From Helicobacter suis (lineage in GTDB: Bacteria > Campylobacterota > Campylobacteria > Campylobacterales > Helicobacteraceae), in contig NZ_CABIKG010000001.1 of the NCBI RefSeq assembly GCF_902196125.1, forward strand, positions 62,001 to 126,000: 64,000 nucleotides of DNA. The letters run 5' to 3'. The stretch's first letter is position 1; each line of letters begins with the position of its first letter. A program made the translations under genes and the position numbers. Below are positions 26,944-36,833 of the stretch, one piece after another. The notes beneath the pieces were generated by a model that was not told where the DNA came from, did no database searches, and saw nothing but the letters and a program-made list of their open reading frames with translations.

Positions 26944-27017
26944 AAAAAACCCCCCTTAGCAAGAGACACTGACATATCCACCGCCGTTTATGTTATGATA
27001 GGGATTATACAACATCT

Positions 27018-27722
27018 ATGATAAATAAAACATTGGGTATTTACTTTGCTTTGCAGCTTAAGTTGCTAGCAGTTATTTTGTTTACTCTAAGCTTTTTAGG
27101 GGCAAAGAGCAATTCTAACAAACTTCTAAAATCTTTGTCTAAAGAGAGAAACAGGTTTACTAGCTTATATAACAAACAAAAGCATCTTAAAGCTAAAAAT
27201 GGCGGATTTTTTGGCATGGGACTTGGCACAGTTAGTATTAAAGCAGGTACGAGTAATAGCCCATCACAGAATTTTCCCATTGTCCTTAGTTTTAAAGGCG
27301 GGTTTCAAAGCTATTTTAATAACTCTGTAGGGCTTAAGGTTTTTGCTGCGCTAGATTTAGCCACCTCTGAGGCTAATTGGCAGTTTAATAGCCCTAGAAC
27401 GCATTCTTTTTTTGCAATAGCCTCTGCCGGGCTATCTCTTCCTATTGAATTTAGTCTAACACGCTCTTACCAACATTTTTTAGGCTTTTATGGGGGGGTG
27501 GGTGCGGGGTTTATGATTTATATGGATAATGAACAATTTAAAATAGGCAATGAAGTAAAAGCCTTTGGGGTGGTTGCCCAAGCGGGTATCTCTCTGACGC
27601 TTTATTCTAAACACCGCATTGAAGCAGGGTTTAAAATCCTGCCTACTGATAAAAGCCTTCCAGATTCTAAGTACTTTAAAACTTCTGAGATGTTTAATAT
27701 CATGTATCTTTATAAATTCTAA
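27018..27722 (+). CDS. Small outer-membrane barrel protein
   Basis: 234 aa with an N-terminal signal (about 10-30, ending SFLGA). A lysine-rich segment leads into alternating strands (FFGMGLGTVSIKAG, VGLKVFAALDLA, FLGFYGGVGAGFMIYMD) and a terminal YLYKF, the aromatic end of an outer-membrane barrel. It diverges from the lipid transporter operon, in the place of HP1467 as I recall it. TATGAT (26994-26999) is a likely -10. No ribosome site is seen. Function unknown. Confidence 0.65.
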   Translation: MINKTLGIYFALQLKLLAVILFTLSFLGAKSNSNKLLKSLSKERNRFTSLYNKQKHLKAKNGGFFGMGLGTVSIKAGTSNSPSQNFPIVLSFKGGFQSYFNNSVGLKVFAALDLATSEANWQFNSPRTHSFFAIASAGLSLPIEFSLTRSYQHFLGFYGGVGAGFMIYMDNEQFKIGNEVKAFGVVAQAGISLTLYSKHRIEAGFKILPTDKSLPDSKYFKTSEMFNIMYLYKF

Positions 27723-28066
27723 AAGAGATTTTCTAACACCCTGCTTTGAACTAAATACATATACACCCCCGTTCCTCCCACAATGCTTAAAACAAAGATT
27801 CGTAAGTATAAATGTAACCCCACTACACTTAATAGCGCTACTAGCTCATTAAGACCATAAGGTGCGCTATTTAAAGGGCTATCTTTTAATCCATAAATAA
27901 TGAGCATGCTAACAACAGCACTCCCCAAAACCCGCCCCAAATAGAGCAAAATTGGCGCGCTTTTTTTGCCACTAAAGAATATAAAGAGCCAAGATTTCAT
28001 TATATAAGTTGTAAGACCGGTGATAGCTAAAGCTAAATACAAATACCAATCCATAGTTTTACTCAA
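27719..28066 (-). CDS. azlD: Branched-chain amino acid exporter small subunit (AzlD-like)
   Basis: 115 aa with four hydrophobic segments, and LYLGRVLGSAVVSMLIIYGL typical of AzlD/YgaH. Overlaps azlC by 8 nt, and the AzlCD pair exports branched-chain amino acids or analogues. Equivalent to HP1330. Ends tail to tail with the barrel protein gene (4 nt overlap). Confidence 0.8.
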   Translation of the reverse strand: MSKTMDWYLYLALAITGLTTYIMKSWLFIFFSGKKSAPILLYLGRVLGSAVVSMLIIYGLKDSPLNSAPYGLNELVALLSVVGLHLYLRIFVLSIVGGTGVYMYLVQSRVLENLF

Positions 28067-28748
28067 ATTGGCGTCTAAAGCAAAGAAAAATAAGCCCCAT
28101 AAGAATCAAACTAGGCAACAAGAAATGTGTCTTACCAAAGAGTAAAAAACAAGCAATGCTAGAGCTCAGACCAATAAGAGCGCTTGCATGGCGCTTTGTA
28201 CTCTTCCATTGTTCTATGAAAATTACCACAAAAATAGCCACCATGATAAAAGACATGCCCGCCACATTCAAATTAAGAGCACTGCCTAATAATCCCCCAG
28301 CAACACACCCAAAAACCCAATACCCATGGTTAAGTAAGGCAATAGCAAACATAAAATCTTGATTATTAGATTTTTGGGGCTTAATCAGATTTAAAAGCAT
28401 GAAAGTTTCATCGCTTAGGGTATGGGCCATGTAGAATATGCGTTTTTTTTGCATGGAGGCAAAGGGTTCAAGCATGGAAATGGCATAACACATTTGGCGC
28501 ACATTAACTAGAAGTACGAGTAAAAAAATATTAAGTAAACTAGCCTTAATTTCTATAAGCGCGACTAGCATAAACTGTACAGCCCCTGCATAGATAAATA
28601 AACTAACCCCTAAGATAAATAAGAGGCCATGCCCATCTTGTTTGCACAAAACCCCCCAAGTAATTCCCATAAGCATATAGCCCAAACAAATAGGTAAAGT
28701 GTGTGGGAAAGCTTCTTGAATGGCAATTATAAAAGCCTTTTTAGACAT
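28059..28748 (-). CDS. azlC: Branched-chain amino acid exporter large subunit (AzlC-like)
   Basis: 229 aa polytopic protein. LPICLGYMLMGITWGVLCKQ near the N-terminus and AGAVQFMLVALI, then VNVRQMCYAISML are the AzlC blocks. Equivalent to HP1331. Overlaps the ABC-2 permease gene upstream by 8 nt, so it appears to be transcribed with the efflux genes, which is not its H. pylori neighbourhood. Confidence 0.87.
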   Translation of the reverse strand: MSKKAFIIAIQEAFPHTLPICLGYMLMGITWGVLCKQDGHGLLFILGVSLFIYAGAVQFMLVALIEIKASLLNIFLLVLLVNVRQMCYAISMLEPFASMQKKRIFYMAHTLSDETFMLLNLIKPQKSNNQDFMFAIALLNHGYWVFGCVAGGLLGSALNLNVAGMSFIMVAIFVVIFIEQWKSTKRHASALIGLSSSIACFLLFGKTHFLLPSLILMGLIFLCFRRQFE

Positions 28749-29847
28749 GTTTGATCCCTCTTAAACGCCAAGCACTCCAGCTTAAAGCCACTAGAGCAAT
28801 GGCCATTAAAGCGCCTATGTGTTTGATCACTTCATTTAAGCTAGCCCCCATTTGATTAAGCATAACCATACCTGAGAGAGCGTGGGTGGCTGGGATTGCT
28901 TGCAAGGGGATTTGTAAAAAAGAGGGCATGAGTTCAGTAGGCCAGATAAAGCCCATCATAAAGATTAAGGGCAAAGAAGAGAGGAGTACTATTTGAGTGG
29001 CTTGGACTGGTTTAGAAAGAAAAGTACCTAATAACACCCCACAGCTAGCTGTTGAGAAAATAAAGATCATAGCAAAGATGAGTAGCGCTAAAGGATTAGC
29101 ATGGGTGTGGATACCATAATAGGTAAAAAGAACCCCTAAATACAACAAGACCAAAAATAAATAAATAAAGCTAAAACAAAAACAACGGACAAGGACAAAG
29201 CTCAAAGATTCTAATAAGTTTGGGAAACACTTAGGGGTGGTGGTGGTTAAAATCCCTGTGCCAATTAAAAGGGTTTGGTGCAAAATAAAGAGTAAAACAT
29301 GGGCTAGGGCATAATTAAGATAGCCTAGAGAGTAGTTATATAAAGGAATTGTTTGTAAGGAAAAGAGTTCATGCTCTTTAGTCTGATTAGTTAAAAAGCG
29401 TTCTCTATCAATCTTAATTTTATGGCTAAGGTCTTGGATTGTACTTAAAGTGGCTTGGGCGATTGCACCATAAATTAAAAAATAATTAGCATTGGCATAA
29501 AGCTCAACACTAGCCGGTACACCGGTATAAACATGCTTTTCAAAAAACTCGGGGATAAACACAATGCCATAGACTTTTTCTTCTTCTAAAAGCTTTTTAG
29601 CCTCTTGTAAAGAACTAGGGAAATAGGCAATACTTATTTCTTGGGGTGCTTCTAATAGTTGGGTGAGTTTATAGGATAAAAAGCTTTGATCTTTATTAAC
29701 TAAGGCGATTTTTTGGTGGGTTACAATGTCGTTTTTATAGGGGAGAGGATAGAGAAAAGCATAAAATAAAGGCCCGCCTATGATGATAAAAAGCACGGCA
29801 AAATTACTAAAAATGGCTCTAAATTCTTGAGCCAATGCCTTTATCAT
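28741..29847 (-). CDS. ABC-2 type permease subunit (second)
   Basis: 368 aa from ATG 29847 (MIKALAQEFRAIF); a longer frame to 29973 lies inside the previous gene. One N-terminal TM, a large periplasmic loop, then five TMs near the C-terminus, with GILTTTTPKCFPNLLE and ALPATHALSG-like motifs: the YhbR/YhhJ export permease plan. Start overlaps the upstream permease stop (ATGA). Equivalent to HP1486. Works with its paralogue, the HlyD adaptor and the TolC channel. Confidence 0.85.
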   Translation of the reverse strand: MIKALAQEFRAIFSNFAVLFIIIGGPLFYAFLYPLPYKNDIVTHQKIALVNKDQSFLSYKLTQLLEAPQEISIAYFPSSLQEAKKLLEEEKVYGIVFIPEFFEKHVYTGVPASVELYANANYFLIYGAIAQATLSTIQDLSHKIKIDRERFLTNQTKEHELFSLQTIPLYNYSLGYLNYALAHVLLFILHQTLLIGTGILTTTTPKCFPNLLESLSFVLVRCFCFSFIYLFLVLLYLGVLFTYYGIHTHANPLALLIFAMIFIFSTASCGVLLGTFLSKPVQATQIVLLSSLPLIFMMGFIWPTELMPSFLQIPLQAIPATHALSGMVMLNQMGASLNEVIKHIGALMAIALVALSWSAWRLRGIKHV

Positions 29848-30896
29848 GTCACCCCTTTTTTTTGTAAAATTAACAAACTTAAGGGTAAAAAGAGTAGGAA
29901 AAAGAGCATTTGGCTTAAAGAGTTTAAAGCTAAGCCCAAACCTTCTTGATAATGCGCTAGGGCGATGTAGCATTTAACAAAATAACTAATGGGGAGTAAA
30001 GAACTCCAAAATTCCCCTAAAGTAGACATGTTAGTTATGGGATAAGTTACCCCTACAAAGGCTAAAGAGGGGGCGGTGTAGGCTGCAATAAAAGAAGCCG
30101 TGCGTACTGGATCTTTAATAAGAGCATGCAAAAACATCACCACACTAGAAACCCCTAAAACTAATAAAACCACCGCTAGAAGTAACACCCCCCAATGCGC
30201 ATTATAAGGTTTAAGATAAGCCACCAATAAAGTACCCCAAAGGCTAAAAATAAGGGTATTAAGCCCTAGAGCGGTTAGAACTTCTCGGATATGTACACAG
30301 TGTTGTAAAAAATTAAGCATGCCAAGAGCCACTAGGATTTGCCACATGCAAGGTAAAATAGCGGTGAGTAAGAATTGAGAATAATTATTGTGCTCATTGT
30401 AGAGGGGGTGTAAATTAACATGTAAGGGGAAAGCTAAAGCCTTAGCCATAGTTAGATCATGGTGGGTACTTAGATTGCGCGCCACATCTTGTTTTACATC
30501 TATCGTAACTAGGGTTTGTAAAAAAGCATTCGCTAGGGTTTTACCCACTAACACATATTCAGCGTTGTAATAAAGAGCTAGAGGGGTTTTAATCCCTAGT
30601 TTAACATGGCGCTCTAAGTTATGGGGTAAAACCACGATAGCATAAATCTCTTTAGAAGCAATTGCCGGCTTGGCTTCTTTTAAACTACTATAAAAATATT
30701 TGACATTAAGCGCGCTATTAGCATTCAGACTACTAATGATCTCTTGGCTTAAATGGCTTTTATCTAAATCTACTAGCCCCACATTAAGCCGTGTAGGGAT
30801 TTGCTGGTAAAAAATCCATGCCATTAAAAGCCCTAAAAAAAGCGGCATGGTACAAATTGCCCAATTAAAGCGATCGTTTAAAAACTTAGCCCACAT
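29844..30896 (-). CDS. ABC-2 type permease subunit (first)
   Basis: 350 aa from ATG 30896 (MWAKFLNDRFNWAI), just after the HlyD stop; a frame opening at 30926 would overlap hlyD and lacks a ribosome site. Same plan as the next gene: TM1, periplasmic domain (IPTRLNVGLVDLDKSHLSQ), then five TMs with TASFIAAYTAPSLAFVGVTYP. Equivalent to HP1487. No ATPase gene lies in the operon, so the ATP-binding partner is encoded elsewhere. Confidence 0.85.
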   Translation of the reverse strand: MWAKFLNDRFNWAICTMPLFLGLLMAWIFYQQIPTRLNVGLVDLDKSHLSQEIISSLNANSALNVKYFYSSLKEAKPAIASKEIYAIVVLPHNLERHVKLGIKTPLALYYNAEYVLVGKTLANAFLQTLVTIDVKQDVARNLSTHHDLTMAKALAFPLHVNLHPLYNEHNNYSQFLLTAILPCMWQILVALGMLNFLQHCVHIREVLTALGLNTLIFSLWGTLLVAYLKPYNAHWGVLLLAVVLLVLGVSSVVMFLHALIKDPVRTASFIAAYTAPSLAFVGVTYPITNMSTLGEFWSSLLPISYFVKCYIALAHYQEGLGLALNSLSQMLFFLLFLPLSLLILQKKGVT

Positions 30897-30897
30897 T

Positions 30898-31887
30898 TTA
30901 CTCTTGTGGAATATCCACAAGTACACTCATGCCCACCCGTAGATGTTGCATGTCTTTTAAGGGAGTGGCTTCAATATTAAAGCTTTTCATGTCATAGCTT
31001 TGGCTAGCATTTGTACTTTTCCAAGTTGCAAAATCCCCCATCACGGCAATATGGGTGATTTTAAATTCTAAGTCCTCTTTTAAAGCCGGTACATAACCCT
31101 TAAAAGTAGAGCCTACGGTAAAGCGACTCAGGTATTTTTCAGGTATGCTCAAGCTAAGCCAAGCATTAGAAGTATCCATCACCAAGACTACAGGAAAACC
31201 CTTTGGGCTAAGTTCCCCACTATAAAGCAAGACATTACTCACCTCCCCATCAATGGGGCTATAAGCATTCTTATCTTGTAAAAAAGCCTGTACTTCATTG
31301 AGTTGTCCTAAAGCTGCTTGTTCTTTTTCTTGAGCGGCAATCTTGGTATCTGAAGATGCCCCCTCTAGGGCTAGTTTATAGTGTTGGTAAGCAGCACTTT
31401 TATTAAACGAAGCGCTTTGAAAGGCCGCATAAGCCTCATCGCGCTTTTGTAAACTAGCCACTCCCTTATCATAAAGACTTTGGATGCGTTTATAGGTTTC
31501 CTCAGCTAAATCGCTTTGGGCTTTAGCAGCTTGGTAAACATCTTTAGCGCTTTGAATCGTTTGGCTACGAGTACCCCGCAACACTTCATTACTCATAGCC
31601 TTAGCCGCCTTATGGCTAGAGCTAGCTTGTAAGAGTTTAGCCTCTGCCTCAGGGCTATTAATGGTAAAGACTAAAGAACCCTTTTTAATAAAGTCCCCCT
31701 TTTTGACTAACACGCTTTCTACGCGTCCGGCTAGTTTAGAGCTTACGCTATATTCTCTTGCTTCAATAAAACCTTGTAAGCGCTGTTGTTTGTGGTTATA
31801 GGCTTGATAATAGAGTTTAAAAAGCCAAAATAAAATCCCTAGTGCAATAAAACCAGCCAAAATAACAGGTGTTTTAGATGTTTTCAT
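30898..31887 (-). CDS. HlyD-family membrane fusion protein
   Basis: 329 aa periplasmic adaptor with an N-terminal TM (8-25). The first half-lipoyl motif is SKLAGRVESVLVKKGDFIKK, followed by a coiled coil (about 80-210) and the second half-lipoyl AYSPIDGEVSNVLLYSGE. Equivalent to HP1488. Connects the ABC-2 permeases to the TolC-like channel encoded just upstream. Confidence 0.9.
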   Translation of the reverse strand: MKTSKTPVILAGFIALGILFWLFKLYYQAYNHKQQRLQGFIEAREYSVSSKLAGRVESVLVKKGDFIKKGSLVFTINSPEAEAKLLQASSSHKAAKAMSNEVLRGTRSQTIQSAKDVYQAAKAQSDLAEETYKRIQSLYDKGVASLQKRDEAYAAFQSASFNKSAAYQHYKLALEGASSDTKIAAQEKEQAALGQLNEVQAFLQDKNAYSPIDGEVSNVLLYSGELSPKGFPVVLVMDTSNAWLSLSIPEKYLSRFTVGSTFKGYVPALKEDLEFKITHIAVMGDFATWKSTNASQSYDMKSFNIEATPLKDMQHLRVGMSVLVDIPQE

Positions 31888-31895
31888 GGCTATCC

Positions 31896-33467
31896 TTAAT
31901 AAACAAAGTCATAAAATAAGTCGGTGTGATCGCTTAGTACCATTAAATCTACAAGGGCACTGATATATTTAAAGGCGCTAGTTTTTTGCTCTACTAAAAT
32001 ACCGGCTAAGGAATTGCGCGCATCTACTACTGAGGCATTTGTACCCATACCTTGATTAAAAGCCTCCTCTTGGAGTTTTAAATTTTCCTTTGCTAATGCA
32101 ATGCTAGAGTCTAAACTTTTATATTCTTTAAGTAGCGCTTGGCATTGTAAATAAGTTTTGTGTACTAAAAGCTCCATATCCTTTTTAGCTTGGCTTTGTA
32201 AAGCTGCGGTTTGGAGTTCATCAATTTTAGCCGCCTGATAGTGCATGATGCGCCCAGTAGGGGTTAAAATGGGTAATCTCGCTCCCACGCCCACAAACCA
32301 TTCAGGAATCATGTTCATAAACATAGAATTATTCTCTTTCATTAGGTAAGCTCCAAAGAAGTTAAAGTGAGGGAGGAATTTAGAAACTTGTAAATTAGTC
32401 ATTTGATGCGCGCTTTGCTTTTTAATGGCTAGACTTCTAAGAACGGGGTAGGAATTTAGGGTTTCTTGTATAAAAAAACTAAGATTAGGCAGGGCTTTTT
32501 TCAAACGGATATTTAAATGGGCTGTGGGGGCAAAATGGGCTTTTGAAACAGGCATGCTTTGGCTAGATAAAATAGTGTTAAAGGCTAAAGTGGCTACCTC
32601 TAGCGCGTCTCTAGCCTGCATGGTTTTAATCTTGCTTTTTTCATAGGCCACTGAAGCACTTAGCACCTCTACTTTAGCAATTTGTCCAGCCCTTTGGCGT
32701 TTAAGGGCGTTTTGGTAATGTTTTAAATGCCCTTGTTCTACGCCTTTAAGTACATCTAAAACTTCCATGTCTAATACCAAACCATAGTAAATTTTTACCA
32801 ATTCTTGGAAAGTAGAAAGCCTTTTAAGTCTTGAAACCTCCATAGATTCTTTATGCGCTAGAGAGGCTAATTTACTCATGTAAAAGCGCGCCCCGCCCAT
32901 GTAGAGTGGATAAATGATACTCAAAGCCCCCATGACAATATTTTGTTTAGAGAATAAAAAAGGCTGGGTAAGAGTATTAACCATGCCCCCCATACCCTGA
33001 GCTATAGAAGATAACCCACCAGATAAACTGCTAAGACCCATATGACTTAGTGTACCCGCTAAAGCTGGGTTACTTAAAAAACGCTCCGCCCCTCCGGCTA
33101 AGTTTTTGATTTGCCCCTGAGTGTTGGCACTTAAAGGGGAAATTTCAATTTGTTTACCCAAATGGACATAAAAGGCGCTTAAATCAATTTCGGGTAAAAA
33201 AGAAAGTTTAGCCGCTGTGCTTAATTTTTTGGCCTTTTTCTCGGCATAATCTTGGGCTTTAATCCCCTCATAATTGGCTAGTACAATCCCCCAAGCCTGT
33301 TTAAGAGAGATTAGCGAAGGGTGGTCTGAAAACACTTTTGGAGAGGATTTAATCGTCTCAAGCGTATTAAAATCTGTTGTACCTTTTCCCCCTGAAGGCA
33401 CTGCTTGTATTAATCCAACTAATAACCCCATACACATAATCCATTTTATCCCTTTCAACCGCATCAA
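31896..33467 (-). CDS. TolC-family outer-membrane efflux channel
   Basis: 523 aa with a signal peptide ending about residue 22 (LVGLIQA). Two OEP repeats with long helices: SLKQAWGIVLANYEGIKAQ and the C-terminal EEAFNQGMGTNASVVDARNSL. Equivalent to HP1489 (HefG by memory). Its start overlaps the corC-like gene stop by 4 nt. With the next three genes it forms a complete tripartite exporter except for the ATPase. Confidence 0.9.
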   Translation of the reverse strand: MMRLKGIKWIMCMGLLVGLIQAVPSGGKGTTDFNTLETIKSSPKVFSDHPSLISLKQAWGIVLANYEGIKAQDYAEKKAKKLSTAAKLSFLPEIDLSAFYVHLGKQIEISPLSANTQGQIKNLAGGAERFLSNPALAGTLSHMGLSSLSGGLSSIAQGMGGMVNTLTQPFLFSKQNIVMGALSIIYPLYMGGARFYMSKLASLAHKESMEVSRLKRLSTFQELVKIYYGLVLDMEVLDVLKGVEQGHLKHYQNALKRQRAGQIAKVEVLSASVAYEKSKIKTMQARDALEVATLAFNTILSSQSMPVSKAHFAPTAHLNIRLKKALPNLSFFIQETLNSYPVLRSLAIKKQSAHQMTNLQVSKFLPHFNFFGAYLMKENNSMFMNMIPEWFVGVGARLPILTPTGRIMHYQAAKIDELQTAALQSQAKKDMELLVHKTYLQCQALLKEYKSLDSSIALAKENLKLQEEAFNQGMGTNASVVDARNSLAGILVEQKTSAFKYISALVDLMVLSDHTDLFYDFVY

Positions 33468-34771
33468 ATATCCTTCTTCATAAGCTTAAGTTTTCTAATG
33501 CGTGCCTTGTCCATATCCAGTACTTCAAAAATGCATTTTGCATCGCCTACAACATCGCCTACTTCAGGCAAGCGCTCTAGCAAACTAAAAACATACCCCC
33601 CCAAAGTTACTTGTTTATAATTCTGATCAAAGCGAAAACCCAAAAGCTCTTCAATATCCTCTAAGTCTACCATGCCATCGCATTCAAAAGTGTGTTCGTC
33701 TAATCTTTTAATCCCTTCCTTGCTTAGATCATGTTCTTCATAAATATCCCCCATGATTTCCTCAATAATATCATCCATCGTGAGTAATCCAGAAGTCCCC
33801 CCGTATTCATCTACCACAAGGGCGGTATGCCGCTGTTGTTGATTCATTTTAATTAAAATTTGTGAAATGGAGGCACTTTCTGGTACAATTAGCATTTCTT
33901 GTACCATAGCGCGCAAATCCGGCTCTTTTTGATCGGCTAGAGAAACAGATAAAATATCTCTGATATGTACCATACCTAAAATATTATCTTTATGTTCCTC
34001 ACAGCAAGGGTAACGGGTAAAAGGGTATTTAAGGATAGTGCGCATATTCTCCTCATAAGAGTGTTGTACATCTAAACAGACCATGTCATTGCGCGGAGTC
34101 ATGATCTCTTTAGCGCTAGTGTCTGAAAAATCCACCGCGTTTTTAATGATCTCCTCCTCCACATAATCAATCACTCCCCCGCGTAAGCTTTCGCCTACAA
34201 TAATCTTAATTTCTTCCTCAGAATGTGCGGTGGTTTGTTCTGGTTCAATGCCAAAGGGTTTTAAAATTAGTTTAGCTAAAAAATCAAAGAGATTAACAAT
34301 GGGGTAAGAAACTAACCAAAAGGCATGCAAAGGCCTAGCAATCCAAAGTACAACACTTTCTGAGCGCACAATGGCAATAGATTTAGGTACAATTTCGCCT
34401 AAAATGACATGTAAAAGCGTGATCAAGCTAAAGGCAATCACCACGCTAAGGCTATGAATTACCCCATGTAAACTTTCAAAGCGTACCCATTTTTGGATAA
34501 AAAGGGTAATAAAATGGGCAATGGCTGGTTCGCCTAGCCAACCTAAACCTAAAGAAGAAAGGGTTACACCTAGTTGGGTAGCGCTTAAATAAGTGTTGAT
34601 TGAAGCATTGATTTTTAAAGCCAAAACGGCGTTTTTATTATTCTGTAAACTCAATTCCTCTAATTTGGAGCGCCTAACTTTTACAATTGCAAATTCTGAA
34701 AGAACAAAAAACGCATTAAGCAAAATCAAAAGGAGCGCAAGGGTGAACATCAAAATCGGTTCGTAATCCAA
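33464..34771 (-). CDS. CorC/HlyC-type CBS-domain membrane protein
   Basis: 435 aa: a DUF21/CNNM membrane domain (1-190) with LLNAFFVLSEFAIVKVRRSK, a CBS pair (about 215-340) with MTPRNDMV, FTRYPCCEEHKDNILGMVHI and VDEYGGTSGLLTMDDIIEEI, and a C-terminal transporter-associated domain. Equivalent to HP1490, often called haemolysin but probably a divalent-cation (Mg/Co) efflux protein. First gene of the run that continues through the efflux genes to azlD. Confidence 0.9.
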   Translation of the reverse strand: MDYEPILMFTLALLLILLNAFFVLSEFAIVKVRRSKLEELSLQNNKNAVLALKINASINTYLSATQLGVTLSSLGLGWLGEPAIAHFITLFIQKWVRFESLHGVIHSLSVVIAFSLITLLHVILGEIVPKSIAIVRSESVVLWIARPLHAFWLVSYPIVNLFDFLAKLILKPFGIEPEQTTAHSEEEIKIIVGESLRGGVIDYVEEEIIKNAVDFSDTSAKEIMTPRNDMVCLDVQHSYEENMRTILKYPFTRYPCCEEHKDNILGMVHIRDILSVSLADQKEPDLRAMVQEMLIVPESASISQILIKMNQQQRHTALVVDEYGGTSGLLTMDDIIEEIMGDIYEEHDLSKEGIKRLDEHTFECDGMVDLEDIEELLGFRFDQNYKQVTLGGYVFSLLERLPEVGDVVGDAKCIFEVLDMDKARIRKLKLMKKDI

Positions 34772-34824
34772 TCACTCTCCTTAAAATTTTAGGGTAGATT
34801 TAATAACGGTGGCAACTATAAAAA

Positions 34825-36426
34825 CTATAGCCTTTCTACAATTTTAAAAAAATCCACTAAATAATACCCTAAAGCACCTAACAATGCCGAGATAGGCACG
34901 GTAACTAGCCATGCCGTGATGATCTTTTTAATCACTGAACGCTTCACTAACTCGCTTTTATAAGCCTTTTTAAGCGATTTGCGCTCTTTTTTACTCAACC
35001 CAACCGCATACTCTAGGGTGTTATTTTCTTTTTGCAAGGCTTTAAGATAGGCTAACATCTCTTTTTTTTGTCTGGGATTGGCTTTTTCAAAGCGATTTAA
35101 AAAGTTTTTAACAACTGCCTCATCTTCTCCGTGGTGGGCATCTAAGATCATCTGTTTCATCTCAAACAAACGCTTTTGTAAAAACTCGCGTAAAAAACCC
35201 ACCCCAAAAACCGCCCCAATGGTGATATGTGTAGAGCTTACAGGAAGCCCTAATTTAGAGGCTAATAAAACCGTGATCACCGTTGCCATAGCAATACAAA
35301 AGGCCTGCATTTTATCTAACTCCGTGATCTCACTGCCTACGGTTTTAATTAATCTTGGCCCATATAAACTTAAACCTGTAGCAATACCAAGCCCACCAAT
35401 GAGCATGATCCATGAGGGCGCGTAGGCTTTAGTTGGAATGGCATGGTTGCCCCACTCTTGCAGGCTTTGTACAATGGCGGCTAAAGGGCCTACGGCATTG
35501 GCCACATCATTAGCCCCATGAGCAAAACTTAAAAGGGCTGCGCTAAAAATTAAAGGCCAAGTAAAGAGGGTGTGTACACTCTCTCTTGTGTTTTCTAAAC
35601 TGGGTAATTTTTTCTTCACATAAGCTCTAAAGCCTACATAAGCCACAAAACCCACCCCCATACTTAAGCCTAATTCTTGCCACATTGCTAAAGTCAAATG
35701 TAATACCTTAGCTAGCATAAACCAGCTAAAAGATAACCCCATTCCCCCAACAATTGCAGACATGGATTTTAAAGCAGCCGCCTTTTTATCCTCTCTATCG
35801 CTTAAGATGTATTTAAAAAGCACCAATAAACCCATAGCAATTCCCCCGCCCATTAAAGGAGAAATGATCCAACTGCCTACAATCCCCCCTAAAAAAGACC
35901 AGTTAACAGCCCCTAAGCCTCCAGCTACTAAACCTGCCCCTAAAATCCCGCCCACAATGGAATGTGTGGTAGATACGGGTGCGCCAATGGCTGTAGCTAG
36001 GTGTAACCAAATTGCTCCAGAAAGCAAAGCAGAAAACATCATACCTACAAATACCGTAGTACTTTGGATATGAGCCGGATTGATAATTTTACCCTTAATG
36101 CTTTGTACCACCTCAGAACCAGCTAGCACCGCCCCTAATACCTCACAAATAGCCGCAATTAAAATAGCCATGCTTAGAGTAATGGCTTGTGAACCCACTA
36201 AGGGACCCACATTATTAGCCACATCATTAGCCCCAATATTCATCGCCATGTAACCGCCTACAACGGTGGCTAAAGCTAATAAGGGCATGTGTAAATTAGC
36301 ATGCCCAAAGAAAAGCGCCATGCCGGCAATAATTACGACAAAGACAATGGCTAAAGTGATCTTGACATTGTCGCGCTGGAGTTTTCTAAAGGCTTTTTGG
36401 AATGAAGTAGCGCTTTTGGATTTCAT
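34825..36426 (-). CDS. pit: Inorganic phosphate transporter, PiT family
   Basis: 533 aa. Two homologous repeats with the PiT signature: GGYMAMNIGANDVANNVGPL near 60-80 and ALLSFAHGANDVANAVGPLA near 300. STTHSIVGGILGAG and SSTHITIGAVFGVG follow each. A cytoplasmic insert of about 90 residues precedes the last TM. ATG 36426 is preferred over the in-frame GTG at 36438. Equivalent to HP1491; imports phosphate with a cation. Confidence 0.94.
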   Translation of the reverse strand: MKSKSATSFQKAFRKLQRDNVKITLAIVFVVIIAGMALFFGHANLHMPLLALATVVGGYMAMNIGANDVANNVGPLVGSQAITLSMAILIAAICEVLGAVLAGSEVVQSIKGKIINPAHIQSTTVFVGMMFSALLSGAIWLHLATAIGAPVSTTHSIVGGILGAGLVAGGLGAVNWSFLGGIVGSWIISPLMGGGIAMGLLVLFKYILSDREDKKAAALKSMSAIVGGMGLSFSWFMLAKVLHLTLAMWQELGLSMGVGFVAYVGFRAYVKKKLPSLENTRESVHTLFTWPLIFSAALLSFAHGANDVANAVGPLAAIVQSLQEWGNHAIPTKAYAPSWIMLIGGLGIATGLSLYGPRLIKTVGSEITELDKMQAFCIAMATVITVLLASKLGLPVSSTHITIGAVFGVGFLREFLQKRLFEMKQMILDAHHGEDEAVVKNFLNRFEKANPRQKKEMLAYLKALQKENNTLEYAVGLSKKERKSLKKAYKSELVKRSVIKKIITAWLVTVPISALLGALGYYLVDFFKIVERL

Positions 36427-36519
36427 TGCGGGGCTCACTTTAATACAAAATTGTCTAAAAAATGCTTAAATTAGCCCTAGTTGTAGTTACTATCCATTGG
36501 CATTTTTAGGGTTATAAGT

Positions 36520-36525
36520 TATAAT
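36520..36525 (+). promoter_or_regulatory. -10 box of nfu-murE-tal operon
   Basis: TATAAT 24 nt before the nfu ATG, followed by GGAGG as ribosome site. Confidence 0.65.
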
Positions 36526-36549
36526 AAGACTTCTTAATGGAGGCGTAAA

Positions 36550-36819
36550 ATGGTGTTTAGCGATCAAGAATTACAAAAACCTGTACAAAGAGCTTTAGAA
36601 AAAATCCGCCCCATGCTGCTTAGAGACGGGGGCGATGTGGTACTTTTAGGGATTAAAGAGGCTAAGGTTTATGTGAGTTTAGAGGGGGCGTGTAAGGGTT
36701 GTTCTAGCAGTGCTAACACCCTTAAATTTGGCATTGAGCGTTGTTTACAAGAAGAAATCCACCCAGATATGCAGGTTGTACATGTCTCTAAAGAACAGTA
36801 TGCGCGACTCTTTTCTTAA
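36550..36819 (+). CDS. nfu: NifU C-terminal-domain iron-sulfur scaffold protein (Nfu)
   Basis: 89 aa, a single NifU-C domain: VQRALEKIRPMLLRDGGDV and LEGACKGCSSSANTLK with the CxxC that binds a [4Fe-4S] cluster for transfer to apoproteins. ATG 7 nt after GGAGG. Equivalent to HP1492. First gene of a tight operon with murE and tal. Confidence 0.93.
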   Translation: MVFSDQELQKPVQRALEKIRPMLLRDGGDVVLLGIKEAKVYVSLEGACKGCSSSANTLKFGIERCLQEEIHPDMQVVHVSKEQYARLFS

Positions 36820-36833
36820 AGGTTACCGGATTT

